From contig NC_087064.1 in assembly GCF_963678635.1 (NCBI RefSeq), forward strand, positions 6,974,971-7,038,970: 64,000 nt of DNA, in the 5' to 3' direction. The DNA is from Symsagittifera roscoffensis. Taxonomy: Eukaryota; Xenacoelomorpha; Acoela; Convolutidae. The position numbers were made by a program, and so were the translations under genes. This document shows positions 45,100 through 54,955 of this stretch, one piece after another. The first letter of the stretch is position 1. Each line of letters begins with the position of its first letter. The notes under the pieces are model-generated. The model was given only the letters and a program-made list of their open reading frames with translations. It had not been told where the DNA came from and ran no database searches.

Positions 45100-46323
45100 C
45101 TATGGAGGATGTGAATTAGTTCGAAAATTTACTGAGTTGGTTGTTGTCATTGGGTTATCCCAATATTGAGAACTTACATGATTATTATTAGTTTTTCGTG
45201 GGGGATAGTTTGTTTTTGACGAATGTGCGTAATTATAATTGTGTTCTGCAAAAGTGTTTCTTGTGAACGTTCTTCGTGCTTTTGACGGTACTGTCATAGG
45301 TCTATATGTTTGATAATCCATATGTGAATATTTTGGAGCAACCGAAGGTTTAACGGTTGATTGTAAGATTACTTGTGCTAGTGAAGTGTTTGTATTTTTT
45401 GGTGTTGTTAAGTTTGGACGTATTGGTGAAATGCTTTGTTGTGTAGTTGTTGTTGTTTGGACGATTTCTTCATTTATAAAGTGTGATGGTGTTTGGATAT
45501 CTTGTTGTGTAAGATTCCTAGTTCCATTAAGGTTTTCATTGTGTATGACGGTCGAATTTAAACTGTTATTTCGCGTATCAGGAAAAATTGTATTGTAGTT
45601 TAATGGTGTTGCATCAATGGTCAGTGGTACTACTCTCACATAATCTCTTTGATAAGATATTGTACTTATTGCTTGACTTGAGATTGATTGTGGGATATTT
45701 ATAAATGCATGATGAGACCATTCAGGGTCCCAAAAGTAGTCTGACTGTTCTGTGATGGCAGTATCATCGTTTGGATTTTGAGGTCCGAAATTTTTTCTTG
45801 CTTGTGAAATTAAGTCTATATTATGTGTGAAATAATCTATTGTAAACCATGCCAAAAGTTTTTGTAAGTCCTGTTTTGTGTGTTGTGAAACTTCGTCTTT
45901 AGTGAAATTTTCGTTGATTATATGTAGAAAAGTTGAAAATAATGTGATTTCTTGTCGTACTTTTGTATGTTTGGATGTCTCAGTTGGTGAGATACTTTGA
46001 AATTCTGCTTTTTCTAATATTGAAATATAGCTATATATTATTGCAAAAACTTCGTTAGTGAATATGGAGTTTGCTCTTTGTGAATTATGATATTGTATAC
46101 TTTTAATATATTCTAAGAATACTTTTGAAAATTCTAATTCAAGATCGTCTGTTTGAATTACATATTTGCGGTGATTCGGATTTGGTGTGCTGAATTCTAT
46201 GGTGTAGATTCCGTAATGTTGTGTTAAATTACATATATCTTTCAGATAATGTTCGATAATTTGTCTTTTGATTTTTACATCTGGGAATTCTGCTTTGCAT
46301 GGGCTGATTCCGGGTTCAAACAA
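45100..46323 (-). CDS. accessory ORF-0 upstream of gag, unknown function
   Basis: 407 codons, open without stops. The frame is also open upstream to about 46460, but no ATG is seen there and the first listed codon is TTG, so the start is uncertain; a frame change from frame 46621-46439 is possible. The N-terminal half is a globular-looking mixed sequence (VKIKRQIIEHYLKDICNL). The C-terminal half is Ser/Thr/Asn/Gln-rich, ending in basic aromatic segments. No zinc knuckle, no protease motif, no known family. An ORF in this position is unusual for metazoan gypsy elements. Confidence 0.65.
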   Translation of the reverse strand: MFEPGISPCKAEFPDVKIKRQIIEHYLKDICNLTQHYGIYTIEFSTPNPNHRKYVIQTDDLELEFSKVFLEYIKSIQYHNSQRANSIFTNEVFAIIYSYISILEKAEFQSISPTETSKHTKVRQEITLFSTFLHIINENFTKDEVSQHTKQDLQKLLAWFTIDYFTHNIDLISQARKNFGPQNPNDDTAITEQSDYFWDPEWSHHAFINIPQSISSQAISTISYQRDYVRVVPLTIDATPLNYNTIFPDTRNNSLNSTVIHNENLNGTRNLTQQDIQTPSHFINEEIVQTTTTTQQSISPIRPNLTTPKNTNTSLAQVILQSTVKPSVAPKYSHMDYQTYRPMTVPSKARRTFTRNTFAEHNYNYAHSSKTNYPPRKTNNNHVSSQYWDNPMTTTNSVNFRTNSHPP

Positions 46324-46469
46324 ATTTAGGATTAAATTCTTGCAAAAGTCATGCTGCCCTCTATTATCGGGTGCATCTATGAGGAAGGGGTAAACCTCTT
46401 CGTCATCTGGACTATCGTCACTTTGAGTGTGGCTGTGGCTAATTTTTTCGTTTAATGACTGTTAATATA

Positions 46470-48064
46470 TAACTATCGATGTGTCTAATTGGTTGATTCC
46501 AATTATACAAGTGTACTCGTTTGTGTTTATATTGCTTTTTTTTATTCTTCTTTTTCCTCTTTTTGATGAATTTGAAGTTGTTTCTGAGTCGGAAAAATAT
46601 AATTGATCGTGAATGGGACAATTTCTATCAATCGATTCTTTTAATTTATAGAGTTCGTCTAAATTGCTGGCTTCTGATTCTGAAAATGCGTTTCTATTTT
46701 TCGAGAATCTTTTTCGTGTGATTTGTCTTTGTTTGTTTATTATTTTTTTTTATTGTTAGTCGTTTTGTTCTGATATATCCAACTGTTTGTGTATGAGGTG
46801 TGATTACAAGATCGTATTTTTTGTTATCTATTTCACAGTTGTGTAAAACGATTGTTTGTTTATTTCCTAGATTTTTGAATGACTTAAGTTTTAGGATGAG
46901 GGATGCAAAAAGTTGTTAGATGATGTTTACTTTCTTAAACTGTTAGTCCTTACGATTTTTTGGTTAGCTTAACCTGGGTCTATTTGTTAAGGGTTGGAGA
47001 GAAAAGTATATCGATTCCGAAGAATGATTTTTTACTTTCTCGTGGCTAGTATAAGCTAAGGTGTTAACTTACTCAATCTTACTTAGGGGTAGTGATTGTG
47101 TTCAAGGGTTGGAGAATAGTAAATCGATCCACAAGGTTCAGGTATAATTAGAACGCGAGTAGTTCGTTAGATACTATTTTAAACTTACTAAGTCTAAGAT
47201 TTATCCTGGGTCTGGTAAGAGAAGGGTTCAAGTGAAGGATGAATAACCGAAGTTCTTCTCTGTTTATCCTAATTTGAATGGTTAGTTTTGTTTCTATTGG
47301 TCTTGGGTTTTTTGGAAGGGTTGGATAGTGAATCGACATTTGAGGTTGTTAGACACTTTCTAAGTGGGTGGGGGAGAACAAAATTGTTTTTTTTTTGATC
47401 CAAGGATAGGCCTTGATGATCAAGTTTTAATTTTAGTGAAATAGAAAATTAATTAAGATCCAAGGATAAGCCTTGATGATCTGATTTTAAAATTAAGTGA
47501 ATTTAAGTTTATAATGGTTTAAATTTATTTAAGAAAAAGATTTAGTTTTTTAATGATATTAGTGAGCTTATGACTGCTGTTATGTTTAGGTGATGAAGCT
47601 GGGACAACAGATGATTTTATGATTACTAACATTTTATTGTCATGCTACTAATTTTCGTTTTGATTTTCAATAAATATTTTTCAAACATGTTTTATATAAG
47701 ACTGCAGAATTTAGGAAAACGATTTGAGATCTTTTTATCGATCGTTATTGTATATTAATAATTTTGTTTAGCGCCCGAAATGATTATGAAGATTGACTTC
47801 AAGATTTTATGTTTGCAAAGGAAAATCTAAATTCATTGCTAATAAGATTCTAATAATAAAAGTTTGTGTTGGCTTTTGCCGTACTATCATATAACGAGGT
47901 CTTCTTCCAAATCCGGGTAGTTCTAGTATCGTTCGAAAATCGGCTCTGATCTATTGAGTCGTAGAGACATTTCAATTAAATTATTATCGTGTAACATCTT
48001 GAAAATGTTTTGTCTAAATTCTAATCTATATTTGGTTAGTTCTAAGCTATTAAGGTCTTATTCG
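46470..48064 (-). other. 5' leader of the 19.3-kb element with internal direct repeats
   Basis: About 1.6 kb without a long frame. AGGGTTGGAGA-like boxes followed by TCGAT recur near 46988, 47102 and 47310. GATCCAAGGATA(G/A)GCCTTGATGATC occurs at 47397-47421 and 47457-47481. Such leaders commonly hold packaging and translation signals, but no function is demonstrated here. Confidence 0.6.
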
Positions 48065-48082
48065 AGACTTATGGTCGCACCA
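48065..48082 (-). promoter_or_regulatory. primer-binding site of the 19.3-kb element
   Basis: In element orientation TGGTGCGACCATAAGTCT starts two bases after the 5' LTR end. TGG complements the tRNA CCA end. The priming tRNA is not identified. Confidence 0.65.
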
Positions 48083-48084
48083 GA

Positions 48085-48494
48085 TGAGTTAAGTCCGATG
48101 TGGTTAACTCATAGAGTAATTTTGGATAGGGTACACCGTCTGCTCGTCACGCTATCTTATTTTCGGCCGGATAGATTCGTGCAACTTCTTAGTCTAATAA
48201 CGATCCTAATCTTACTCTTATACTTTCTAGTCTCAGGGTGCTTAACTAGTCTCTGCTAGGCTCAATAGATCTAGGGTATACTGGTTTGTTGCGGCTGCTG
48301 AAGTTCTCTTGGAGAGGAAACTAATTTCTACGTTAAATTCAAATCTCTCTGGTGCTGAAATTACAAGTAATTTCAGCACTTACAAATAAGTGGGTTGTTA
48401 GTTAGATGGATCATGATTGGTTAATATTAAATACTTTACAGTGGTAAAATATCTAATTTATCCAATCATAAAATATAGTTTAGATCAGGTTCCA
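48085..48494 (-). repeat. 5' LTR of the 19.3-kb element
   Basis: 410 bp, about nine substitutions relative to the 3' LTR and no length change. It contains the palindrome GTGCTGAAATTAC-AA-GTAATTTCAGCAC at 48352-48379, one base pair longer than in the 3' LTR. Confidence 0.93.
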
Positions 48495-48814
48495 ATATTA
48501 TCATGTGGCTGTTTTACACTTAATTGTTCAAAGAAATTCCCAGTAATTATGCTCGGGTTGTGTTTTTCTCCAAAAAATTATCCGAAATTTTTTGGATATC
48601 AACTGAAGGCTATCGACACGCTGAACTCAAGTTCGAAACAAAAATTTTACTTGAGATCATTTTTCACAGATTTATTAGGGTTTAAAAAATGACAATATGG
48701 CTGTTTTTGGTTAGTTAACTCGCAAAATTTTTGCGCTGTGATTCTGTGAGCGGCTACCTGATCCGGCTCATGTTTTGATTCAAAATTAAGATGCCTGCTA
48801 GTTCTAATAAAAAA

Positions 48815-48887
48815 TGCGTTACTCTATGCTAAAATCACACAGCTGAGCATGTAGATTAGCTGTGTATTATGAGCATAGAGTAACGCA
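48815..48887. repeat. 73-nt two-tier hairpin
   Basis: TGCGTTACTCTATGCT (48815-48830) pairs perfectly with AGCATAGAGTAACGCA (48872-48887). After a nearly symmetric internal loop, ACACAGCT (48837-48844) pairs with AGCTGTGT (48858-48865), leaving a 13-nt loop. It could be a very small TIR element or a small-RNA precursor; no target duplication is clear. Confidence 0.6.
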
Positions 48888-49914
48888 CTCGGATATTTCG
48901 AAGTTAGGGATTATTCAAAGCAAAAGTTGTAAGCTCTCAATTCTTTTAAATATTGAAATTCTCAAAATTTCAAATTTTTCTAAAGTAAGGGTGACTTAGG
49001 ACAAAAAAAATGATGAAAAAAAATTAGATTTTTTGCAGGTTTTAGAGTTATAGGAAAATTATTATGGTGCAATTATCTGTGAAAAATTCAGGACCAAATT
49101 TTTTTTGTTTGTCGATCAAAATTTACGGCAAAAATTATGGCGAATCAATTGCTGACAAAACTACATGGAAAGGGTCCTTTCTGTATCCCAACAGTTTATA
49201 AGAGGAGTAATTGAAAATTGTTCATCAATTAAAAAATTTGGTGTTTCATATAGTAATATTGACACTTTTGGCTATCAAAAGTAATTAACCTATATTATTT
49301 AAATTTAAAAAAGTTAAGTTTTGTTGTGTTAAATGAGTTAAATGAGATGCTGACTTTGACAATGTTTTGTCAAAAATGGAACCGGTAGTTTTGGCCTAAC
49401 TTTTGAGTGATCTGAAAGCAAAAATTGATCCGTTTCTGGATTAAAACTGTGTGCTTTCAGATCATTCTGTTAAAGTTCAAAGTTTAATTTGAAACCTGCA
49501 ATTTTTAGGCCACCGTGAACTGTTTGCTTCTTTGCCATGTATTAGCAATAAACCATTTGAGTATGCGGTTTTTTTCAGATCTTTGTATAAAATTCAACGA
49601 AAATTTTTTCCAATCTTTTAATTTATGTTTGGAATTTTCCGTAAATTTACTTCTTTATAGGGGGTATATTCGTTAGTAGGTACCCGAGGGGGGATATAGT
49701 TGAAGAGATCCGTCTCATTTTCCTTCTTTTTTTTCGAAAAAAAAAATCGATTAAAATGGATTAAAAATGGATTGAAGTTGTCTAAATTTGCCATGATAAT
49801 CGATTAAATAGACCACAATTTAGTCAACAGATATTTTTATTATCATGGATTATTATCCATGAAACTTCGGTGCGGGCTTCTATCTAACTTTCAATTTTGT
49901 CACTCTATTTGCAG

Positions 49915-50346
49915 GTCTGCTATGAACACTGACGTACGATTTGGACAGAGAATACAGAATATAACCTCGTCACAAGTTTTTCCTGCTCATACAAGATCAG
50001 AGTGCTTGATGAGGTGTTCAGTCAACGCCAGTTGCCTATCAATCAATTTCTGCCAGCCGAACATCTGTGAGTTGAACGCTCAAGATATTTTGACCAGCTG
50101 GAAAGAGAGCACAGCTATTTTGATCTCCGAGCCTAACTGCATTTATATCGGCATGCGGTTCGACTCTCAGTTGCGCTGTAATATTGGCGGGAAAGCGGTG
50201 GGGGAAAGCAATGACACCGGAAGTCAAAAAATATGCGGCATGAAATCTTGTGGTGAAATGTTTGAATTTACGGTAATCGACAACCAATCAGAATGGAAGG
50301 TTGTCCGAAGGTTGGCGATGTATTACAAAACGTATAATAAAATTTA
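49915..50346 (+). CDS. PAN/apple-domain exon, copy 1 (secreted PAN + C-type-lectin gene)
   Basis: The acceptor CACTCTATTTGCAG precedes 49915. The conserved part of the frame starts there, since copy 2 has an indel just upstream that destroys the ATG-containing frame at 49859. The PAN-like cysteine pattern is clear: TRSECLMRCSVNASCLSINFC followed by CELNAQ. PAN domains bind proteins or carbohydrates in secreted proteins. The frame continues to TAA at 50344-50346; the real donor is not identified. Next come lectin-type exons at 50459 and 53458. The exon needs an upstream signal-peptide exon, of which 19755-19855 is a phase-compatible candidate. Confidence 0.65.
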
Positions 50347-50458
50347 ATAATTATTCAAAGAAAGTTGGCTGAAGGTCGAATCTAACTTGATTTCATAATA
50401 TTTGTATACTACTGCTGCTTCCAAATTGAGCTGATTTAAAGTATATCATTCTTTTTAG

Positions 50459-50537
50459 AAGGATGCGAAGGCCTCGTGCGAAAACGAATACCAGGGGGTA
50501 TTGTTGTACAAGTTGCAGCATTCTGTTGAACACTTAG
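50459..50537 (+). pseudogene. C-type-lectin exon, copy 1 (5' shortened)
   Basis: It encodes KDAKASCENEYQGVLLYK, the W-x-DA-x-x-x-C-x-x-x-GG-like start of a C-type-lectin domain, but without the preceding Trp because of a deletion relative to copy 2. It ends CACTTAG|GTGATT in phase 1. A TTTTTAG acceptor precedes it. Splicing is possible but the domain start is damaged. Confidence 0.5.
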
Positions 50538-50960
50538 GTGATTTGCAACAATCGCGGTCGGCATTTAGACTTAATTTGATTGGCAGATTTAAAATATAAA
50601 CAGAAAAATGTGACGCAAATTAGACCCCCCCCCTCGTACACAGACCCCGCCCCCTCCTCACCGAGATTTTTACCTGCTCTCTAAGTTGGATTTAATGGTA
50701 GGGTAGTATGTCCTGCTTCCTTTAATGATTTAGATACCGTCGGTACCCAAAGGATTTCCTCCTAAACACTCTGTGCGTTTTTTGTTTTTGACATTTTGTA
50801 ATGACAATTTTTCAGAATTACTTGGGTTGTTAAATGTATATATTTATTTTTTTTTTTAAAGTATTTTTTCAAGGTAGTCAAAGGTAGCCATTTTTGGTCA
50901 AAATTTTCAAAACTGAAGAAACTTTTTGGTTTTTTGGTATTAATAAGCTTTGAATAATTA

Positions 50961-51500
50961 TTGTTCCGACTTTCGATACGAAAGTAACGGAATATTTGTG
51001 CTCGGGGTGGGTTTTTTTTTTTCTTCAGACATATTTCGACTTTTTAACTAGCCATTTTTGACGGAATTTTTTTTATATCATTCGAAAGCTGTTGTTGTCT
51101 TGAGCTCAAATTTGAAAAGATATTTCACCTGTGATCATTTTTGGTAAAGTTATGGGGGTTTAAAGATTGCCATTTAGGCCAACTTGGGACTATTAACGCG
51201 CGCTATATTTCGCACTATTAACGCGTAAGCGGAGATTTAATCCGCCTTAGAAATCGTTCCAAAATGGTTCAAGAAAGCTTATATGCCATAATTGATATAA
51301 TAATAGGAGCGAAATCCATCTTTTTGTACTTTATATGGCGTGTGGGGGGATGATTTTCTTTAAAAAAATATAAAAATTTAGAAAAAAAATTTTCGTTTCT
51401 TTTTTTTTATATTTAATTTTTTTTTTTTAATTCCTGCTCATGAAATCTCAAAAGGCAGTCGGAACATTCAGGGCTCCGCCTTGATACGAGCAGTCTTGTT
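50961..51500 (+). mobile_element. Helentron-like non-autonomous element, full-length copy 2
   Basis: About 540 bp. 5' hairpin CTTTCG-ATA-CGAAAG; 3' part AGTCGGAACATTCAGGGCTC, then TACGAGCAGTCTTGT. The matching position in duplication copy 2 (near 53866-53880) is empty and reads AATTATTATAATTAATTG. This equals the two flanks joined with no target duplication, the element lying between two T residues. That is the Helentron pattern. It must have inserted after the duplication, or been lost precisely. Confidence 0.75.
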
Positions 51501-51665
51501 ATAATTAATTGCTAGAAGGGCCGGTAAAGCGTCTAAAAAAAGTTACAAATCCGCACAACCCTCCTCGAGCAAAAGTTCTAAGTCCCATCTTTAATTCATA
51601 TTCAAAAATTACAAAAATAACGAAATTTAGCGTGCGATTATTGAATTCCATATAATCATCCAAGA

Positions 51666-51808
51666 TTTTCTGTGCAATAAAGTAAATGGAAAATCGATCT
51701 GGCTCGGGATTAGCGACTACGAACATGAGGGCGTCTATGTCAATGCACTCGGGGAGGAGGTCGATGAGTCATCTATCTTGTGGTATCCCTCTCAACAGCC
51801 AGAGTTAT
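51666..51808 (+). pseudogene. last C-type-lectin exon, copy 1, truncated by the duplication join
   Basis: The same frame as the intact exon at 54037 encodes GKSIWLGISDYEHEGVYVNA and continues to WYPSQQ. The sequence then passes into the start of duplication copy 2 and stops at TAG three codons later. About 45 C-terminal residues, including the final lectin Cys, are lost. The acceptor is also weaker (CCAAG) than in copy 2 (CTCAG). Confidence 0.6.
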
Positions 51809-52663
51809 AGGAAAATTATGATGGTGCAATTATCTGTGAAAAATTCAGGACCAAATTTTTTTGTTTGTCGATCAAAATTTACGGCAAAAATTATGGCGAA
51901 TCAATTGCTGACAAAACTACATGGAAAGGGTCCTTTCTGTATCCCAACAGTTTATAAGAGGAGTAATTGAAAATTGTTCATCAATTAAAAAATTTGGTGT
52001 TTCATATAGTAATATTGACACTTTTGGCTATCAAAAGTAATTAACCTATATTATTTAAATTTAAAAAAGTTAAGTTTTGTTGTGTTAAATGAGATGCTGA
52101 CTTTGACAATGTTTTGTCAAAAATGGAACCGGTAGTTTTGGCCTAACTTTTGAGTGATCTGAAAGCAAAAATTGATCCGTTTCTGGATTAAAATTGTGTG
52201 CTTTCAGATCATTCTGTTAAAGTTCAAAGTTTAATTTGAAACCTGCAATTTTTAGGCCACCGTGAACTGTTTGCTTCTTTGCCATGTATTAGCAAAAATC
52301 CATCTGAGTATGCGGTTTTTTTTTCAGATCTTTGTATAAATTTCAACGATAATTTTTTCCAAACTTTTAATTTATGTTTGGAATTTTCCGTAAATTTACT
52401 TCTTTATAGGGGGTATATTCGTTACTAGGTACCCGAGGGGGGATATAGTTGAAGAGATCCGTCTCTTTTTCCTTCTTTTTTTTCGAAAAAAAAATCGATC
52501 AAAATGGATTAAAAATGGATTAAAGTTGTCTAAATTTGCCATGATAATCGATTATATAGACCACAATTTAGTCAACAGAAATCCATTATAAACGATTATT
52601 ATCCATGAAACTTCGGTGCGGGCTTCTATCTAACATTCATTTTGTCACTCTATTTGCAGATCT

Positions 52664-53090
52664 GCTATGAACACTGATGTACGAATTGGACAGAGAATAC
52701 AAAATATAACCTCGTCACAAATTTTTCCTGCTCATACAAGATCAGAGTGCTTGATGAGGTGTTCAGTCAACGCCAGTTGCCTATCAATCAATTTCTGCCA
52801 GCCGAACATCTGTGAGTTGAACGCTCAAGATATTTTGACCAGCTGGAAAGAGAGCACAGCTATTTTGATCTCCGAGCCTAACTGCATTTATATCGGCATG
52901 CGGTTCGACTCTCAGTTGCGCTGTAATATTGGCGGGAAAGCGGTGGGGGAAAGCAATGACACCTGAAGTCAAGAAATATGCGGCATGAAATCTTGTGGTG
53001 AAATGTTTGAATTTGTAATCGACAACCAATCAGAATGGAAGGTTGTCCGAAGGTTGGCGATGTATTACAAAACGTATAATAATATTTAAT
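52664..53090 (+). pseudogene. PAN/apple-domain exon, copy 2, with nonsense codon
   Basis: Nearly identical to copy 1 from the TTTGCAG acceptor onward, including TRSECLMRCSVNASCLSINFC. A GGA-to-TGA change at about 52964 stops the frame after GESNDT. A 3-base in-frame deletion lies further on. If the exon donor lies upstream of the TGA, the exon could still be used. Confidence 0.6.
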
Positions 53091-53457
53091 AATTATTCAA
53101 AGAAAGTTGGCTGAAGGTCGAATCTAACTTGATTTCATAATATTTGTATACTGCTGCTGCTTCCAAATTGAGGTGAGTTAAATTATATCATTCTTTTTAG
53201 AGCCCTTTTTTTCTTTTTTTTTTCTGAACTCAGCTGGATTTTTGCTGCTATACTCTAATTTAATGCCATTTGGAGCAATTTACGCAATACCGTGTTTCTT
53301 AAAAATGTGCTGCATAAAAATGGTTTGGAATCTGATAATACTTGAATTTATTATAAGTTCACTTTTGTAAGGCATCGTTATCGTACACGATAAGGTACAC
53401 CTGCTCCGCTCTCGAGTCTGTTCTTCATTGGCTAGTTTTAAGCCGCGAGTTCGTCAG

Positions 53458-53540
53458 CTGGAAGGATGCGAAGGCCTCGTGCGAAAGCGAATACCAGGGG
53501 GTATTGTTGTACAAGTTTCAGCATTCTGTTGAACACTCAG
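53458..53540 (+). CDS. C-type-lectin exon, copy 2
   Basis: It encodes WKDAKASCESEYQGVLLYKF and ends CACTCAG|GTGATT in phase 1. The frame is open further upstream (REFVSWKDAK, and a Cys near 53401), so the real exon start may be earlier than this conservative acceptor. Spliced to 54037, codon GGT is formed and the frame continues as a standard C-type-lectin domain. Confidence 0.6.
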
Positions 53541-54036
53541 GTGATTTTGAACAATCGCGGTCGGCATTTAGAATCAATTTGATTGGCAGATTTAAAAAAT
53601 AAACAGAAAAATGTGACGCAAATTAGACACCCCCCTCGTACACAAACCCCGCCCTCTCCCCCCCCCCCCCCACTCCGAGAGATTTTTACCTGCTCTCTGA
53701 GACGGCAAGTTTTTAATGACAATTTTTCAGAAATACTTTTGTCGTTAAATTTATTTTCTTTTTTATAATATTTTTTCAATGTAGTCAAAGATAGCCATTT
53801 TTGGTCAAAATTTTCAAAACTGAAGAAACTTTTTGATTTTTTGGTATTGATAAGCCTTGAAGAATTATTATAATTAATTGTTAGAAGGGCCGGTAAAGCG
53901 TCTAAAAAAAGTTACAAATCCGCACAACCCTCGAGCAAAAGTTCTAAGTCCCATCTTTAATTCATATTCAAAAATTACAAAAGTAACGCAACTTAGCGCG
54001 CGATTGTTGAATTCCATGTAATCTTTCCATGCTCAG

Positions 54037-54308
54037 GTTTTCTGCGCAATAAAGTAAATGGAAAATCGATCTGGCTCGGGGTTAGCGACTACGAACAGGA
54101 GGGCGTCTATGTCAATGCACTCGGGGAGGAGGTCGATGAGTCATCTATCTTGTGGTATTCCTCTCAACAGCTAATGAAACCTTCCGAGGACTTCCTTTTG
54201 TACAGCTTCTGGCATTACGGCCAACGAAGTGACCCTCAGGACATGAATTTCTACATGGCAAAAAGCACCAGTTTCCACAATCAGACATATATCTGCGACA
54301 AATTATGA
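54037..54308 (+). CDS. last C-type-lectin exon, copy 2, intact
   Basis: After a CATGCTCAG acceptor, two bases complete a codon. Then 89 residues follow: GKSIWLGVSDYEQEGVYVNA (the WIG-like core of lectin domains), a tryptophan-containing long-loop region (LYSFWHYGQRSDPQDMNFY) and the terminal TYICDKL before TGA. C-type-lectin folds bind sugars or proteins outside the cell. No EPN or QPD sugar-binding triplet is visible, so calcium-dependent sugar binding is doubtful. Confidence 0.75.
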
Positions 54309-54539
54309 GTTAGACTACCATAAAAATTCATAACAAAATTGTAACAATCATCATTCAAATATCAAATACATATGGAAATATCATACTTCGAGATCAGCAT
54401 CGAGACAATTTTGATATTTCGCCAACCTCCGTCCTCAATTATGGCTGCAAACTAATTGGTTGCTACTTTTTTTTACGACATCCTGTTCTGACTATCACAG
54501 CCTAAAAACTATATGAAGTGATTCCAGTGCCTATATTTA

Positions 54540-54625
54540 CTAAATTTGAGGGGTCGAAAACTAACTTTGATGTGGCCAAAACTTATTTTGATGGATCAAA
54601 ATAAACTTTGAAGGGCTTGGGTTGA
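54540..54625 (+). repeat. degenerate ACTTTGATG/GGCCAAAA word array
   Basis: Phrases such as GGTCGAAAACTAACTTTGAT and GGCCAAAACTTATTTTGATG recur three to four times. A related phrase array lies at 55460-55580. Confidence 0.5.
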
Positions 54626-54759
54626 AGCTGCAATTACATTCAGGAAAGTATTGTTTTGTTTAAAGTGTTTTAATTGCTTTGGGGATGTACCAGTCAAAAT
54701 ACATACATAAGCCATGTTTCTAGCATTTGCATTACGTTAACATCAATTGTTTATGCAAT

Positions 54760-54955
54760 TTGAAACACATGGATGGTATTATGATGACACATGGATGGTC
54801 ATGGATGTAATTTCAAGTTTGATACATCGATTGTAAATTGATCAAACATTGATGGGACACGGATAAAGAGTACAATTTAAAGTGAATTGATGGTACATCG
54901 ATGAAATAGGGATTCTACATTGATCGTACAATGATGAAACATTGATGGTGTTACA
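54760..54955 (+). repeat. degenerate CATTGATGG word array
   Basis: ACA(T/C)(G/T)GATG(G) occurs about eleven times in 195 bases with variable spacers (ACATGGATGG, ACATTGATGG, ACATCGATG). It is non-coding. Confidence 0.6.

Larger units (their letters stand above)
29205..48494 (-). mobile_element. giant retrovirus-like Ty3/gypsy element, about 19.3 kb
   Basis: Two 410-bp direct LTRs differ at about nine positions and are bounded by ATAT outside (29201-29204 and 48495-48498). Minus-strand coding gives, in element order: leader, upstream ORF, gag with zinc knuckle, protease, RT, RNase H, integrase, membrane/proline-rich ORF, env-like gene, downstream ORF, long 3' region. Gypsy-type order (RT-RH before IN) is clear. 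Typical gypsy elements are 5-10 kb, so this is very large. Scattered stops and one-base shifts, several in homopolymers, suggest a recently inserted but now inactive copy. Confidence 0.93.
49040..51800 (+). repeat. tandem segmental duplication, copy 1 (about 2.76 kb)
   Basis: From AGAGTTATAGGAAAATTAT onward it matches copy 2 starting near 51803 with few differences. It contains a PAN exon, a lectin exon and the beginning of the last lectin exon. It lacks about 280 bp present before the lectin exon of copy 2, but carries an extra Helentron-like element at 50961-51500. The join to copy 2 falls within the last lectin exon. Confidence 0.85.
51803..54308 (+). repeat. tandem segmental duplication, copy 2
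   Basis: It repeats copy 1 in order: AT-rich flank, PAN exon, lectin exon, last lectin exon. It carries the longer pre-lectin segment (about 53200-53457) and no Helentron-like insert, and extends to the natural stop of the lectin domain. Confidence 0.85.

Noticed and set aside
49065-49202. Short plus-strand frame (MVQLSVKNSGPN...) in the duplicated flank
   Set aside because: It is shifted by a T-run length difference in the second duplicate, so it is not conserved as coding.
49859-49914. ATG-led start of the PAN frame in copy 1
   Set aside because: A one-base difference breaks this part in copy 2, and a splice acceptor lies at its end, so it is more likely intron than signal peptide.
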